Shown piece after piece: positions 24,270 to 37,730 of a DNA stretch of 64,000 bases. Source of the stretch: Prochilodus magdalenae (lineage: Eukaryota > Chordata > Actinopteri > Characiformes > Prochilodontidae); the NCBI GenBank assembly GCA_024036415.1, contig JAMWET010000947.1, forward strand, positions 547,501-611,500. Reading direction: 5' to 3'. The position numbers and the translations under genes were made by a program. The notes below the pieces were generated by a model. It saw only the letters and a list, made by a program, of their open reading frames with translations, ran no database searches and was not told where the DNA came from. Positions within the stretch are counted from its first letter, which is position 1. The number at the start of each line of letters is the position of its first letter.

Positions 24270-25160
24270 AGGCCTCAGCATAGATTTCTGAGGTTAGCAG
24301 GTGGTGATGTCAATCCATGGGTGACATTAGCACGGATGTTTAACATTCAGGAAATAAGAAATGTTTCTTTCCAGCTAAAACTAAACTTTAAAGCTACACT
24401 ACGTAAAGTTCAGTGAATTCGGAGACGCTTTGGTGGAAATATGTAATGGTATGCAACATGCATTTAAAAGCATTTAAAGAGAACTTGGGTCTTTTGAGTG
24501 AATGGTCTGGACATTCTTTTTCAGCATTTGCATGTGACGGTAATATGCTGAGATGATAGTTACTGTACAAATACTACAAACTTATGCACAGTCTCATTTC
24601 CACTGTATTTTTCCATAACATTGCTCCCACGAATATGGGTTCTGCAGTTTTTACACTATTATCATCTGTACTATTAGTCTGTTTTTCTCTATCCCATAGA
24701 AATCACATATGATATACCAGATGATAAGTTTAAAGTGCAACATATTTGCCTATTAAATGCTAGATACTTAATGTACTGTGAAATATGAATGTTGTTTTTT
24801 GGTGGACAGTCACAGCTTTGAATATAATGGCTCACTGTAGTGAAACATACTGAGAATCATTTTCAGTGGTGATAGGAACCAGGGGTAACCAACATGAATA
24901 GTAAACGTACACGTGTTTATATGTAATGTTGCCTTACAAGACTTAAACATTGCCTTACATGCTTTAAAAATATGCTGTTCAAACATTCTGTGAGATAACT
25001 TTTAGAGGGATTAAGCTCTTCTGAAGTCTATGATTTCTATCACCACCCCATCAATAATTCTAACTATGCACGTTTCTCTAGAGAGGTATGTTTCACATCA
25101 GACCACTCAGGTTTATATCTGTGTAAGTGTGTGTTGATGGACAAACAGATTGTGACGAGG
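24270..25160. other. Unassigned non-coding stretch
   Basis: AT-rich single-copy-looking sequence with no gene or named repeat. Confidence 0.4.
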
Positions 25161-25615
25161 GCTGAGCTCACAGATTTGTAGTCAGATGCAGCAGCAACAA
25201 GGGCATAACAAAAGGGCAAGGCAGAGTCAGAGTAAAGAAAACAGGCGGGAGTCAAAACCAGGCAAACAATCAGATCAACATAAGCACCAAACGGGCAAAA
25301 ACAAAAGAGTAAACCTGAGAATCAGAATAATGTCGAACAACCAGAGTATCAAGAGTAATGACAGAAAAACGCACAGTATGCCCAGAGTGGCAATACGTCG
25401 CAAAGAACACTGTGACAGAGGAGTATTTGTACAAACAGACTAGATTACCAACAGGTGTGTCTGATCAGTACTCCGGAGAGGAGGATCTGGAAAATGGAAC
25501 GGAAATAGGAGATGGGGAAACATGTAACTGTGATGTCTTCGGCTGGTGGGATATGAGGAATGGAGTCTGGGGAATCAGAGGTGAGAGGAGAACCAGCAGG
25601 TGTGAGGGCAATTGA
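25150..25615 (-). repeat. Interspersed repeat, possibly LTR-derived
   Basis: Read on the minus strand it has the string of TTTGCC/TGTTTT and GACTCTGCC words, then CACACCTGTTGGTAA, typical of a family of fish interspersed repeats that I associate with LTR-type elements. The edges are not defined and no coding part is present. Plus-strand frames (25186-25443, 25358-25615) look like translated repeat. Confidence 0.3.
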
Positions 25616-26055
25616 TGGAATTTCCCTTGCAGTTGATTTTTTCACTTTTCTAACCTTCCACTCTTGTTATTGTGCTTAATGAGATCCATTTATAGATCAC
25701 TATCTAGGTGTAATTGCAGACTGTAGCCCATCTGTTTTCATGCACAATTTGTTAGCACTTTACTTCACTCATCATCAGTCAGTTTCTGACCTGATAACCA
25801 ATGAAGACCAGATTTGATTTGGAAATGGATCATTGTCAGCATAGTAATGATACAAACTTGGTACTGTGTTTGGTACTAGTGTGACTGGACAGCAGGTTTT
25901 TATTTTTACACCTGTCAATATCACTACTGGGTTAGGTGCCAACTACCACCCATGAATTTTTTGCCTCTGTGGTCAGAAACTGAACGTTGATGTATGGATA
26001 AAGGATCACTAACACTAGCTGTGAATAAACAGATGTGCTATAAACACCAACATAG

Positions 26056-26275
26056 TGGAGCTACAAGGTCAAATGGAGCCATAGTCTATTTTTATTGCTC
26101 TGTATGCAACAGGCATTGCCACAAAGCAGCTTTACAGAGAATCTGGGTCCAGGCCCCAAATGAGTAAGCAAAGTGCGATAGCGGCTTAAAGGAACTCTTG
26201 AGAGGAGCCAGGACTCAAAAGGGGAACCTATCCTTCTCTGGGACATGGGAGAGCAAAACAGCAACACAATAAGAG
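26056..26275. repeat. Interspersed repeat (CACAAAGCAGCTTTACAGA type)
   Basis: Words GCCACAAAGCAGCTTTACAG, CAGGCCCCAAATGAGTAAGC and CTCAAAAGGGGAACCTATCC occur in this order in an abundant fish repeat. I know the wording but not a secure class. Confidence 0.5.
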
Positions 26276-26299
26276 CAGAATAAATAGATGATAGATAAA

Positions 26300-29200
26300 C
26301 AGAGATTTTACAAGAAAAAGAAAAAATTGCACATTGTGTTTAAAATTAATGGGTAACCACTGTTAAAGGTTTTTCATGGTTACCATGAGTCATAGATCTA
26401 TGAAAATCAGTCACCATGAGCATGTCTAGCAAATTCTGCTGAATTAGAATTAACATCATGAAGCTGTCCATTATATTACATAGTAATCATGAAACAGTGG
26501 GAGGTGAATGTAATCAGGGACCACTTTCTTTAATTACTCCACAGATCATTGTGTTGGTTATTGGGAGATGGTCCATTCAATGAGTATTAATTGTCTTATG
26601 CCCTCAATACATTGTGATAACACCTGATAAGTCTGTAATACATCTTGCTGGACTACACAGACACGTCTCCCTGGTATTGTTATAGCTGCACTCTGTAGCT
26701 CTGATTCTTTAGAATAGAATAGAATTTTACTTTAGAGATGATCTTGTAGCGCTACAGAGAATTATATGATAATTCATAATGGAAGTGGTTATTTATGTGA
26801 CAGTGTAAAGTAAGCAAAATACTAGATCTGTTGTTTATCTTGTTTTTGTTGAGGATAGTTAGAGATTGAGCTTTGTGCTTTGAGCTGTTTAATAACTTCA
26901 CTTAGTTTGTAGACAAACAATCCTCAGCAAGTCATCAACGGACCAATCATATGCGTCATGGCATCTCCATCAATGTAATTCAATCCTGAGAGAATTCACA
27001 AATATTTTAAATGAGTCATTTGGCTTTTAAAAACCACCTTAGTACTTGGGTGTTGTAATTAATCTGGTTCCCTGATTTGCTATTGACAAAAATGAAATAA
27101 ACAGACATGAAAAACTTTTAAATATTATCCACTGAAATAAAGCATCCTGCAAAGAAGCAGATACGGTCAATTGTTCTGAAAAATGTTTGGCTTCAGAATT
27201 ATAAAGGCTGCTTCACAAAAACACTTTCATTATCAATGAACACAAACGGAGTACACCTCTGTAAACAAAGGTTTGAGCCACTAACTGATTCTGATTCATG
27301 TTTTTTTTAGGGTGTTATGATGTACAAGAGCACAGACATCTTTTCTGCACTGGGAAATATCAGTGTACACCAAAACGAGAATGTGAAATGTTTTTGTGTG
27401 TTCAAGTAAACATGCAAATATTTATACAATCAAGTCTGTTTTTTCATTCCATGAAAACGTGATGTCAGAAACCCCTCAACAAACAACAAAGGCTCGGCAA
27501 AGTACCTCAAAGGACAGTGGTGTAAAGATGATGTCATCAAAGGCATGCGGGCTTAAAGAAAGACTTTTGCTTCTGTGGATGTGAACAGAGCAAGAATAAG
27601 CCCAATAGGTCCAAAGCCATGGTTTCACTCCCAGAAGAGATTTCCAAAGGCTATAGTTAAAAATCCCAAATACCATAATGCTATGATATAGCCAGCTCCT
27701 CATAAACAGCCTCAAGGAACACATTTTCCCACACTGGCGCATGATAACAGGCATCACAGGTACGGCTGAACCAGGAGTCTGTTTCTGTAGAACTACAAAT
27801 ATAAGACTGGTCCTTTGCTTGTTCGCTGGATGGAAGGCATGTGTCTTCTATTCTATTTTACATTCTATAGTATATGCTATTGTTCACTCTACCTGAGGTA
27901 TGGCTACAAGTGCTAAAACTCTCAGATGAACGTATAGAAAGAGCATTTTTTAATTATTAATTATTATTAATCAATTATTAATAATGAATATGAATAAAAA
28001 GGAATGTTTTTTTATATTATAGTCTTTTTTTATTCATAGCCATGTTTCACTGTAGAGCAAACAGCCCTAATGAAAAAACCTTATATACTTGCACAACATA
28101 TACAGTACATGGTGTAAGGTCAATGGGCAGTTATATGTGAGGAAGGAAGTTTTATTTCTCTTTCTGTTTCTTTTATTTCTCTCTTAATTATGCTTAAATA
28201 AGACTCGACTAATCAAAAAAAAGTTAAAAAGAAAATTATATAAAATCCTTGTCTTTTAATTTTATGATACATTCCTTGGTGCTGTTTCTGACACCATTTT
28301 AAGATTAAACCTTGTTTAACCAATACTTAATTTTTATAACAAAAGTAATTTATAAACTACAATTACAAATTACAAAATTACAAAAGTAATTTTTATGACA
28401 GAACTATGTTATCGAGCATTGCATCTTTCATTGGTACAGAGCCATACAGACCTTTATGCAGAGCTTCTTTAGCTCTATGGAACCAAGTGTCTCTGGTGAT
28501 CCATTCTTAAAAGTTGGCTATGGTTCCATTTGCTTTACTGGTGGCAGAGTAGTCACGGTGTGTTTATGCCCATGTTTGAAATATGCCGTACCAAAGTAAA
28601 AAATAAACTCCTGTTTAAATTACAGTGAATGATTTGTTAATTTTCTAAGTGACAACAATTTACAGATCCTCTACAGAGAGCACACTTCTGGTCAATTTAA
28701 TACACAATTACTGTTCATTTACTTACATTTTTTAAATAAACAAAATAAAATGCAATAAAATGTGCATGTTTTGGTGTGTTCCCTGAACAGGGTATAACTT
28801 AACCAGGGTTGATTTTCCATTGGTGGTATATTCCTATCCATATGTTTTCTTCTTGGCTTATGTTTGTAGTTACAGGAGTAGAAACTGCATTAATTATGGA
28901 GAAGAGCAGATCAAACAGACAAAACAACCTGTAGCGTCCTTCAAAAGGTTAAACCTAAAGGTTATTCTCATTCATGCAGGTGACTTGCAAAAATGTTTTC
29001 TGCAAAGAACCGTCTGCTGAAATTAAAGGTGACATCACTTTAAAGAACCTTTTGTAGCTCCTTTGTTTTTTACAGGAAACCCAGAGTATACCTTTGACTT
29101 ATATCCCCCAATATGGTACACATGGAAATGGTAAACTATATTTGCATTGTTATAGTTAAATAGGGGATGTTTGATACTTAGAACTGACGTACAGTTGTCA

Positions 29201-29420
29201 CTGCTGTCATCTCCTTCAAATACAAATCCTGTATGTTCAAAAGAGGTCAGTAAACAGGATGTTTCTGAAATCCTAGGCTGTTATGTAATGCCCCCCCAAA
29301 TTTAAATAAATGACTAAACAACAGCAATCAAGCATTAGCAATAAAAACAGCACCGGAAGTCAGATTCCTATTTGGCACCTTTTTTAATCAAATGTTCCCT
29401 TCCATCTTAAACGCTCCAGC
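26300..29420. other. Unassigned non-coding stretch
   Basis: AT-rich sequence without a supportable gene. It contains AT-palindromic words at 27955-27985 (ATTATTAATTATTATTAATC) and several short frames with no domain. Confidence 0.4.
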
Positions 29421-29427
29421 TCTTACA

Positions 29428-29640
29428 GGGGCCAGAATGTAACCACGGCACTATTTATTTAGATACTAGAAATTTAGCCAAAACACCTGGCGATTTGGAG
29501 ACCAGTTTCAGGACCCTTAGTACAGAGCTGTTAGTTTGCCCTGCACATTTTAGCCCGGCCAGTTTCCTTAAACCTTGGAAACATTGAGGCTTTGCTCAGC
29601 GTTTGACACAGAAGCTTTTTTAGCAGTACAACTCCAGCAG
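29428..29640. repeat. Old interspersed repeat, copy 2 (partner at 0.65 kb)
   Basis: Partner of 655-880 in the same orientation. Shared blocks include GCCAGAATGTAAC and GGCTTTGCTCAG. An (ATA)n tract follows at 29673-29693. Confidence 0.55.
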
Positions 29641-29884
29641 CAACCTGTAAGTAGCAGCCTCTTTGTCATGTTAAATAATAATAATAATAATAAAGGAAAC
29701 ATTTCTGTTTGTTAATACGTCACATTTAATAGTATTGGGCATGTGCATACAAAGCAAGTCTGAACAATCAGGGTTTCCTTTAAGAGCATCCAAATAAAGT
29801 AGGCCACCCTCACAATGCATCATGCAATTAACTGTGAAGCTGGTTATCAGTGCAGCTTGGTTGTGTATGTGTCTGTGATTGTGC

Positions 29885-29885
<1 letters not shown>

Positions 29886-29960
<75 letters not shown>
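29886..29960. repeat. (GT)n microsatellite
   Basis: GT dinucleotides broken once by GAGC. Confidence 0.97.
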
Positions 29961-29963
<3 letters not shown>

Positions 29964-30249
29964 ATCAGCTTTGTTCTCTCTCCTACTTAAAATACCTCAC
30001 TGCTGGTTTGTGTAGCACTGCAGGCTACAGCGCCTCTCTGTCTCCACTGGGCCCAGCATCAGACAGAGAGGAGAAATGAAGAGAGAGAGAAGAGAGAAGG
30101 AGGATTAGAGAAAGAGATGTACCTAACCTCAAAAAACCTTTACTTGTGCACAAATATATATACTCTGAAGTGTACTGCGTGTGTGTAAGAGAGAGTTATC
30201 TGATACAGAGATATTAGATGGAGCGATATAAGTTGTTTTCTGCTGAAAC

Positions 30250-30810
30250 TCTTCGATGTGTTAAGCTACAGGGGAACAGAAACTGTTACTGATCGATGAG
30301 TGTACGAAATAAAGTTTGACATTTATAACATATAACAGGTCTCTTCCTACTTTAAAAGACGGGACAACTTCTTCTCTGACTTCATTTGCTAGGTTTATTG
30401 AGAATGGAGCATAAATGCTGCAGCCTGGAGACGTGTGTGGTGTAGTGAACCACATCACCGTTAATGGATTTGTTCTGCACATTCCCTTTTCTAGACTCAG
30501 ATGAAGTCTTGTTTTGACCCAGATTGCTCCGTCAGTTGGCATCCTCCCCTGAAAATCCTTTTCAAGTCTGTAACTAGACTTAATCTATGTCTGAGTTTCC
30601 ATTTATCCCATCAGTGGCACGCTGCTGTTCGTCACAGACACTTATTCTGATAATTAGCTCCTTATTGAGTAATGTAGTGCAATATCCAAAACTGCCTCTG
30701 GAAGGAACAGAGGAAGATCTATGGGGAAAGCCTGTAGATGCAGAGACAGATTTAGTAGTGCATCTATTTAGAAACATGGCCTTTTTAATCTCTCAGTTAT
30801 GCACAACAGA
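30250..30810. promoter_or_regulatory. Candidate conserved non-coding block 3
   Basis: Complex unique sequence with AT-rich cores (for example TCTGATAATTAGCTCCTTAT at about 30644-30663) and no repeat signature. Short frames lie on both strands (30261-30542 minus, 30587-30823 plus) without domains. The call rests on texture only. Confidence 0.22.
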
Positions 30811-31690
30811 AATACAAATTTAATAAACAACAAAACACTTTTAGTGTCCATTTTATTAGCACGTTTATGCCTTGCACATCACATCGGACTTTCATAGCCT
30901 TGGGTGGAGGAAAGTGAAGGTCAAGACAAGATTCTTTATAAAATATAGCATGGACTAACATAATGCATGTTGCAGTTCATCTCATGAGTATCCAGAAACC
31001 TAATGACCTAATGAGAAGGTGTATTATTAGTTTCATATGACATATGGCATTCATGTTGAAAGCGTGTAGCAGTTTACACTGTTAGCTGTGTGTTAGTTTG
31101 GTGTGCTTTGGGTTCATATGGCCAAGCACTGCTGAAAGGTGCATTTGGCGGACACATACCATGACCAGCTACAATGTGTTGTTTCTATATGACCTGTAGG
31201 GACAGGAGATTTCAAAATCTACAAAGATAAATTATGTTTTGGCAAACACATGAGGATATATGAGACATGTGCTTCCATGGAAAGTCTTGAATAACTTTTA
31301 AGTAGTGATGCTGTCCTCACTAAACTAAACTTAACTAAACTAAACTAAAACATGGCAGTGGTGGTGGTAAATAATAGAAAGACAGAACTGAGGATGTGGC
31401 TGTTTAATAGAAGGAACAGCATTAGCCTCTATGTCCTAAAGAAAATGGAAATCTGAGAAACAGAAACTGAAACTCTCAAGCAGCAAAGCTCTGATAGACA
31501 GCAGGGGCGCTCTGCAATAATGGTACACTGGTAGCAGTAATTCTCTGGCTAACACATATACACATATCAGTCTTAATGACCCAGTAACAACAACAGCCTG
31601 GTTACTTCTAGTTGATATAAATAGATCAGAAAATGGTCACAGGTCACGACTCTAAAACAACACCTAATGCTGTAAGTGGTTCGGAAGTCA

Positions 31691-31752
31691 AATTCAATTT
31701 AATTCAATTCAATTCAATTCAATTCAGTTCAATTCAATTCAATTCAATTCAA
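31691..31752. repeat. (AATTC)n tail of LINE
   Basis: About eleven pentamer units, one changed to AGTTC. They form the 3' tail of the minus-strand LINE end. Confidence 0.9.
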
Positions 31753-31831
31753 CTTTATTGTCATTATACTAATACAGGGTTGTACAGTATAACGCAACAC
31801 GGTCAGGCTCCTTCTCCAGTGCAGTTGAAGA

Positions 31832-31832
<1 letters not shown>

Positions 31833-31891
<59 letters not shown>
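31833..31891. repeat. (TA)n microsatellite
   Basis: About 59 bp of TA inside the LINE untranslated region. Confidence 0.97.
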
Positions 31892-31897
<6 letters not shown>

Positions 31898-31941
31898 TGT
31901 AGTGCAAAGACAAATATACAAAAACGATGTGTGCAAACAGT

Positions 31942-32050
31942 ACAGTACAGTACAGTATGTGTACAGTACAGTATGTGTACAGTACAGTACAGTATGTGTA
32001 CAGTGCAGTACAGTATGTGTACAGTACAGTACAGTACAGTATGTGTACAG
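31942..32050. repeat. GTACA / TATGTGTACA minisatellite
   Basis: Alternating CAGTA pentamers and TATGTGTACAGTA blocks, repeated five times with variable pentamer number. Confidence 0.92.
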
Positions 32051-32889
32051 GACATAAAAGAGTAGCGCAGTATCAGTAAGTATGTGGTTTAAACAGTATG
32101 GATATATAAAGTGTACAGTGCAGGTGGGAAAATAGCAGCTTAATGTTCAGTAACAGCCAAACTGCTTTGTACAGATGTTCAGTATAGATAAATAAATATA
32201 GATAAAAGAACAAAATAAAAGCAAAACTGGATGTTCAAGTAAACAGGTTGAGTTAAAGTGTGGTGCAAACAGTCCTGTGAGGTAGTAAAACTAGAAATCA
32301 GTGGCAGTCTTTAGTGGTGTAATCATGTTCTGGTAGTCGCTGCTGGTGTGACCAGTTTGACAGCTCTAGGGTAAAAGCTGTTCTTGAATCTGGTGGTTCT
32401 GGCTCGGATGTTCCGGAACCTCTTTCCGGAGGGCAGAGGTTGGAAGAGGGGATGGCTGGGGTGTGTGGGGTCTGAGGATATGTTGAATGCTTTCCTCAGA
32501 CATCTCTTGTCGTAGATGTCCTGTATGGGACATCTACAATGGCACTGCCACTTCCTATAGTGGGATGTAGGAAATGTAGAAGGCGGGCTCTTTAAAAAAG
32601 TGATTTATTGTGTTTACTTGAATTCAAATGTGTACTTAATCTGCACATGAATGAAACATATTACATGAGCACAATTATTGCCAGAAGTAAAGGCACAACT
32701 GTGTTGATGCAATACATTGTATTCATATGGAAATGATATATGCATTTGAATGAAGCTAATTCAATGTCTTTTTTTCTGAATGTACTACCAACAGCACAGA
32801 AAACACCATGTACAATATCAGTGCGTGTCAGTGGTGAATAAGAATGAATGGCTGTCAAACACACACATGTGCAAACCCACACACACATT

Positions 32890-33370
32890 TATGCTCTCCT
32901 TTCTTTGACAAGCTTTTCTATGTAAATGCAAGTTGAAATCGAGAGAGCTAATTTATTTCCCGTTGCTTTTATAAAGCAGAAAGATAATGAGTCCCGGTCT
33001 GTGCAGACAGAAAGTGACAGAGCAGAAACTTTATTACGCTGTAGATTAGCCTGCATGTGGGTTTTCAAGAGCGTGAGGATGTTCATTTTTCCCCTTTATT
33101 TGAGAAGCTGTCATGTTTGATTGAATTTATCTACAGCTCCTTCTCATTTAATTTCTGTTGTGCAAGTCTTACTTCTGGTCTAAATTGTTTTCCCCTAATG
33201 AACAGACCCGGAGCGCAGAAAAACTGCTCATTGAGCTATAATGTAAAATAAGGGGTAAAGCCGGGCCTCGAATGGGCCTGATATGAATCTTCTAACTGTT
33301 CCATTTCATCACGCGCACACTTTATTAATTACAGAAGATACTTCACAAAGGCCGAGGAGCGAGAGACAGC
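32890..33370. promoter_or_regulatory. Candidate conserved non-coding block 4
   Basis: Complex non-repetitive sequence with AT-rich cores such as GAGAGAGCTAATTTATTTCC and CTTTTATAAAGCAGAAAGAT, then CTTTATTAATTACAGAAGAT. No transposon wording is visible. Opposed frames (32889-33086 minus, 32926-33120 plus) carry no domain. Of the unique blocks in the window this one looks most like an old enhancer. It abuts the CT/CACA array. Confidence 0.35.
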
Positions 33371-33514
33371 TCTACGCATCAGACTGTAAAGGTGGACAGA
33401 AAGCAGGAGAGGATGTTTAGTAAGGCTGCTTTAATGAGATTGTGGACTGGAGCGTAGCGAAAAATGGACTCAGTGCAGGTAGACTCTTTTTTCCCTGTCC
33501 CATGTCTCTCACAT

Positions 33515-33607
33515 TCTCTCTCACCTTCTCTCTTCTCTCTCTCTCTATCACACACACACATTCATTCTCTATTCTCTCTCTCTTTCTATCACACACACAT
33601 TCATTCT

Positions 33608-33644
<37 letters not shown>

Positions 33645-33738
33645 CACACATTCATTCTCTCTTCTCTCTCTGTCTCTCTCTCTCTCTATCACATACACAC
33701 TCATTCTCTGTTCTCTCTCTCTCTCTCTATCACACACA

Positions 33739-33772
<34 letters not shown>

Positions 33773-33814
33773 ATCATACACACATTCATTTTCTCTCTCT
33801 CTATCACACACACA

Positions 33815-33862
<48 letters not shown>

Positions 33863-33944
33863 CACACACATTCATTCTCTCTTTCTCTCTCTCTCTCTAT
33901 CACACACACATTCATTCTCTCTCTCTCTATCACACACACATTCA

Positions 33945-33976
<32 letters not shown>

Positions 33977-34038
33977 ATCACACACACACATTCATTCTCT
34001 CTCTCTCTCTCTCTCTCTATCACACACACATTCATTCT

Positions 34039-34077
<39 letters not shown>

Positions 34078-34087
34078 CACACACACA

Positions 34088-34131
<44 letters not shown>

Positions 34132-34195
34132 CACACACACATTCATTCTCTTTCTCTCTCTTTCTCTCTCTCTCTCTCTATCACACGCATATTCA

Positions 34196-34241
<46 letters not shown>

Positions 34242-34289
34242 ATCACACACACACATTCATTCTCTCTCTCTCTATCACACACACATTCA

Positions 34290-34321
<32 letters not shown>

Positions 34322-34490
34322 ATCACACACACACATTCATTCTCTCTCTCTCTCGCTCTCTCTATCACACACACACATTCATTCTCTTTCTCTCTCTCTT
34401 TCTCTTTCTCTCTCTTTCTCTATCACACACACTTTCATGCTCTTCCCCCCCCCCCTCTCTCTCTCTCTCACACACACATTCTCTTTGCAA
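33515..34490. repeat. Composite CT / TATCACACACACATTCATT array
   Basis: Nearly 1 kb of CT-rich tracts of varying length, each followed by a TATCACACACACATTCATT block, repeated about twenty times. The frames 33442-34497 and 33464-34501 (plus) and 33730-34035 (minus) stay open only because the repeat lacks stop codons. Their Leu/Ser/His/Thr-only content shows they are not genes. Array length is probably variable between individuals. Confidence 0.97.
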
Positions 34491-34699
34491 AATATAAATA
34501 AATAAAGACAAAGACAAAGTTTGGCCAGCCCAGTCTCTATGGTCTCTGTCAGTTTAAGCTGTTAATAATTAATGCTGTACAATCCTTCAACAACTGGTGT
34601 CAATCCATGAATCAGAAATAGACAGGAATAATGGCTCAGGTGGGATGGTGAGTGTGCTGTTTGGAGTCTAGAACCACTGACTTTGCAGCTCCAAACACC

Positions 34700-34870
34700 A
34701 GAATGCTGTCAGTTTATTCTACACCCAACCTGTATCTACTCTCACTGGCCATTTATCAGAAACACCCACGATATAAATGTATTAGGTCGGTTTACAATTA
34801 ATGCCTATAGACTGTTTGTCTCAGCCACCCACCTCCTATTCCTTCAGTGGAAGGAAACCACAACAGGTTG
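34700..34870. repeat. Probable interspersed repeat fragment (CACTGGCC type)
   Basis: TCTACTCTCACTGGCCATTT, then ATCAGAAACACCCAC and TGCCTATAGACTGTTTGTCT, resembles a fish repeat with CACTGGCCACTTTAT ends. The edges are unclear. Confidence 0.35.
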
Positions 34871-34879
34871 ATCACTGAG

Positions 34880-37730
34880 CTTATTTGGAAGGTTAATGTG
34901 ATAAAAACAGAAACCATCGTAATAAATTAGCATTTCATGCTAATAATGTCTATTTACAGGGGAATTCCACCTATCTAAGATTCTGAATAATTTGGTCATC
35001 ACAGTGGTTTCATGGTTACTATCACTACCACTGTGGACAACTCTGAATCAGCAAGGTTCTCTGGTATTTCATGTCAAACCACTGTGACTTTCTTTACTGG
35101 TAACTGTAGCTCAAATGAGACTGTGGTATTAAACTCTGACATGTCTAAATGTTTTGTAATATTCTAATATGCTAATTGAGGATGGTGTTCTGGTATATTA
35201 GCTCTAGGCTAGAGTGTGCTGGAAGTTCTTTCTGTAGCTGAATGACTAGCAGCCTGACGACACTGCACCCAGCAGATACAAAACTGTTTTAAAGCTGGGA
35301 ATTATTGGTGACTCCTGGAGATTAGCCACAGGGCAAAGTCCCTTTTAAATGAGAATGGTCATTTCATTCACTGTTCATATGCTGTGGATGTGACGCTGTA
35401 CACACAAATAGAAAGAGCACTGGCACTTACCTGGAAATGTGTGCACATTATCTGTAGTTTTACATTACCTACCTGACCCCCACCCAGTCTGGCATAAATA
35501 CTTTATATAAATATTAAAAAATAGAAGTCATTATTTATGAAACTGTAAACTTACCAATGTTGTTATGACTGATGTGCAGAATAATCTCTGTCAACTTGGA
35601 GCTACTGAGGGGCAATCTTGTCTGGCTGCACCAGGGAGGGTGCCCAGGAACAAGAAGCTTGTGGAACCTGAGCTGACCCACTGGTATACGGCACTACTAC
35701 TATATAACTGAATTAATTGTCATGTAGCCCCCAGATAGGGTCGACATGAAATGGGACATAAAGTTAAAGGTAATCTAACACTAAAACCCAGGATGCAGTC
35801 CCGGACACCATTCTTGGGAGCAGCAGGACCTGCTGGCTGGGGGGAGACCTCAGGAAAAGCAACATCAAGCATCACGTGTAGATTCTTTTTCATCATACTC
35901 ACATGGGGGTTGCAAACCAGAAGGCAGAACAAGGGGTTCCCTGTATGGACAGTAGAGAGTGGTAACGTATTGACTTGCTACAGCCTTGTCACATTTAAAG
36001 TCCAACTAATATAAATACATAAGAGGCATACCATAAACCATATACATATAAAAGGGAGGGATGAATCATGGAACAACATGCATGTTTGAGTGGACAGATT
36101 GTAGCATCCAGGTGTAGTCTACCCGGAAGGAAGAGGAGACTACATGACATTAATAGTCATTACGGTCATATATCAGAGCAGAGTGGTTCTCACACCAGTC
36201 CACAGGGCACACCAGATACTCTGCTCTCCCTATGTGAGTTGAGAATTAGGATTGAGCAAAAGTGTGGACCATCTGGAGGGTCCTCAGGACTTGTTTTTAT
36301 AACCAGTCTGAGCCAAGCCTACATAGTAAGAGCAGTTAGAAGAGTTTTTCTCTTTTAGTCAGTGTATAATTTTTTATGTGCCAGCTACAACACTGCATGT
36401 GATGAGCTGGACATCAGTGAATCAGACAATAATAGCAGTTTTCTTAACTTTAAGAATGTCTTATTTTCCGTAAGTGTGCATGTGAAGATTAGATTAAAGC
36501 ACTGGTCAAAATCATGTACCTGGTTTGTTTTGGTAGGCTTCAAAGAGTAAAGCACACTTTCAAAAGGTTTCATGAGATTTTAATTGCGACGTGCAGATGC
36601 AAATGTGCAAGAGCTTTAACTTCAAAGCAGAGGATCTGAATTCGATTCAAACATAAATCCTGAGGTAACTAGGCAGCTACAAACAGGTATCAGAGTTTAG
36701 ATAATTAAGCAAGGCTTTGATGTTCCTCTTCTATCCAATAAATAAATCATATTCAATTAAAGTCATTGCTGTGAATCAATCCAATTCAATTAAATGCCAT
36801 GACTGAGTCAATCATTTCCAATATGCTGTGCTACTGCACACATGTACACCTGCTCAGTGTGGCAGAGAGATGCAACCATCGGACAGCCTTAATAATCAAT
36901 GTGATTTGCCCTGGTAATAACGTCATTTGGTTTATTCACATTTGTATTTGAAAGTGATTTATAATATAATACACCTATAACATTCTTCTGAAAGCCTTTC
37001 TAAATTCCTTACCTTAACACATTTTGAGCCAAAGTACATGGTTATTATCTCCAAAGAATTCCCCAATAAAACCTGATAAGCCTGTTGATTCTGACACATG
37101 GTATAGAAGAAGAAATCTTCTACAGCTTCTTCAGCATTGTTAAAAAGTGTCCTGGGGTATTACATTGCGGTACATACTATACTATACTGTTCGCAGGACT
37201 TTACAGGGCGATGTGTGAAGCTCCTGAAAGGCTGAAAAGAATTAAAGTTGTTTTAACACACAATGCTGAAATCAGTTCTTGGTTTGGCTGTGCAGTCCTA
37301 GTAAAATGTTTTCCCCTTACATTATATGGGGATTAAGAAGGTCTTAGAGAACCAAATGTGTTTGTACAATGGCATCATTCTAAAACTTCTTTTCTAAATG
37401 CGTTATAACTTGTGTTTATTGTAGTTTACTGGAGTAGTCTGTCGTAGTCAAGAGACCAGTCACAACCAAGACTTTCTAGCAGTCACATCTGAATTAAGAC
37501 CAAGGCCAGGAATGAGCGCAAGCACTGAATTAGTCAACAGACCACATCTACAGATTTTTTCAGATTTGTTTTTCAGTCACAGACACAAAATCTAAACAAG
37601 GCCACAAGTGGACTGGACTGGAATGAATGTTTTTGCTACGTTATATATAGCTTGAATTAGAGGTTTGCCTGTCTCACATGAAGAGTCACTTTGTCATGGC
37701 GTTTGCTTAGAAGCATCACCATTCAAATTC
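34880..37730. other. Unassigned non-coding stretch
   Basis: No gene can be supported. The segment 36180-36300 (GAGTGGTTCTCACACCAGTC, then CTATGTGAGTTGAGAATTAG) has wording seen in old hAT-type repeats, but it is too decayed to assign. The remaining frames lack domains. Confidence 0.4.

Larger units (their letters stand above)
31691..32530 (-). mobile_element. 3' end of a non-LTR retrotransposon (CR1/L2/Rex1-like group)
   Basis: On the minus strand, 32510-32340 reads a closing peptide with PSGKRFRNIRARTTRFKNSF, then YPRAVKL and a stop. This 'LPSGRR.R.I..RT.R..NSF.PRAI.LL' ending is the usual C-terminus of one large group of fish LINEs. A long untranslated region follows, ending in an AATTC pentamer tail (31691-31750). 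That tail type fits CR1/L2/Rex1-like elements. A TA tract (31833-31891) and a GTACA minisatellite lie in the untranslated part. It is 5'-truncated near 32530, so no enzyme domain remains. Confidence 0.65.

Noticed and set aside
31320..31350. TAAAC pentamer run as a LINE tail
   Set aside because: Short, imperfect and not next to any recognisable LINE body.
33442..34501. Long open frames of 351 and 345 residues
   Set aside because: They consist almost only of Leu, Ser, His, Thr and Ile from the CT/CACA array. They are open because the repeat lacks stop codons.
36180..36340. hAT end (GTGGTTCTCACACCAGTCCAC)
   Set aside because: Only one end is vaguely similar, with no partner end and no target duplication.
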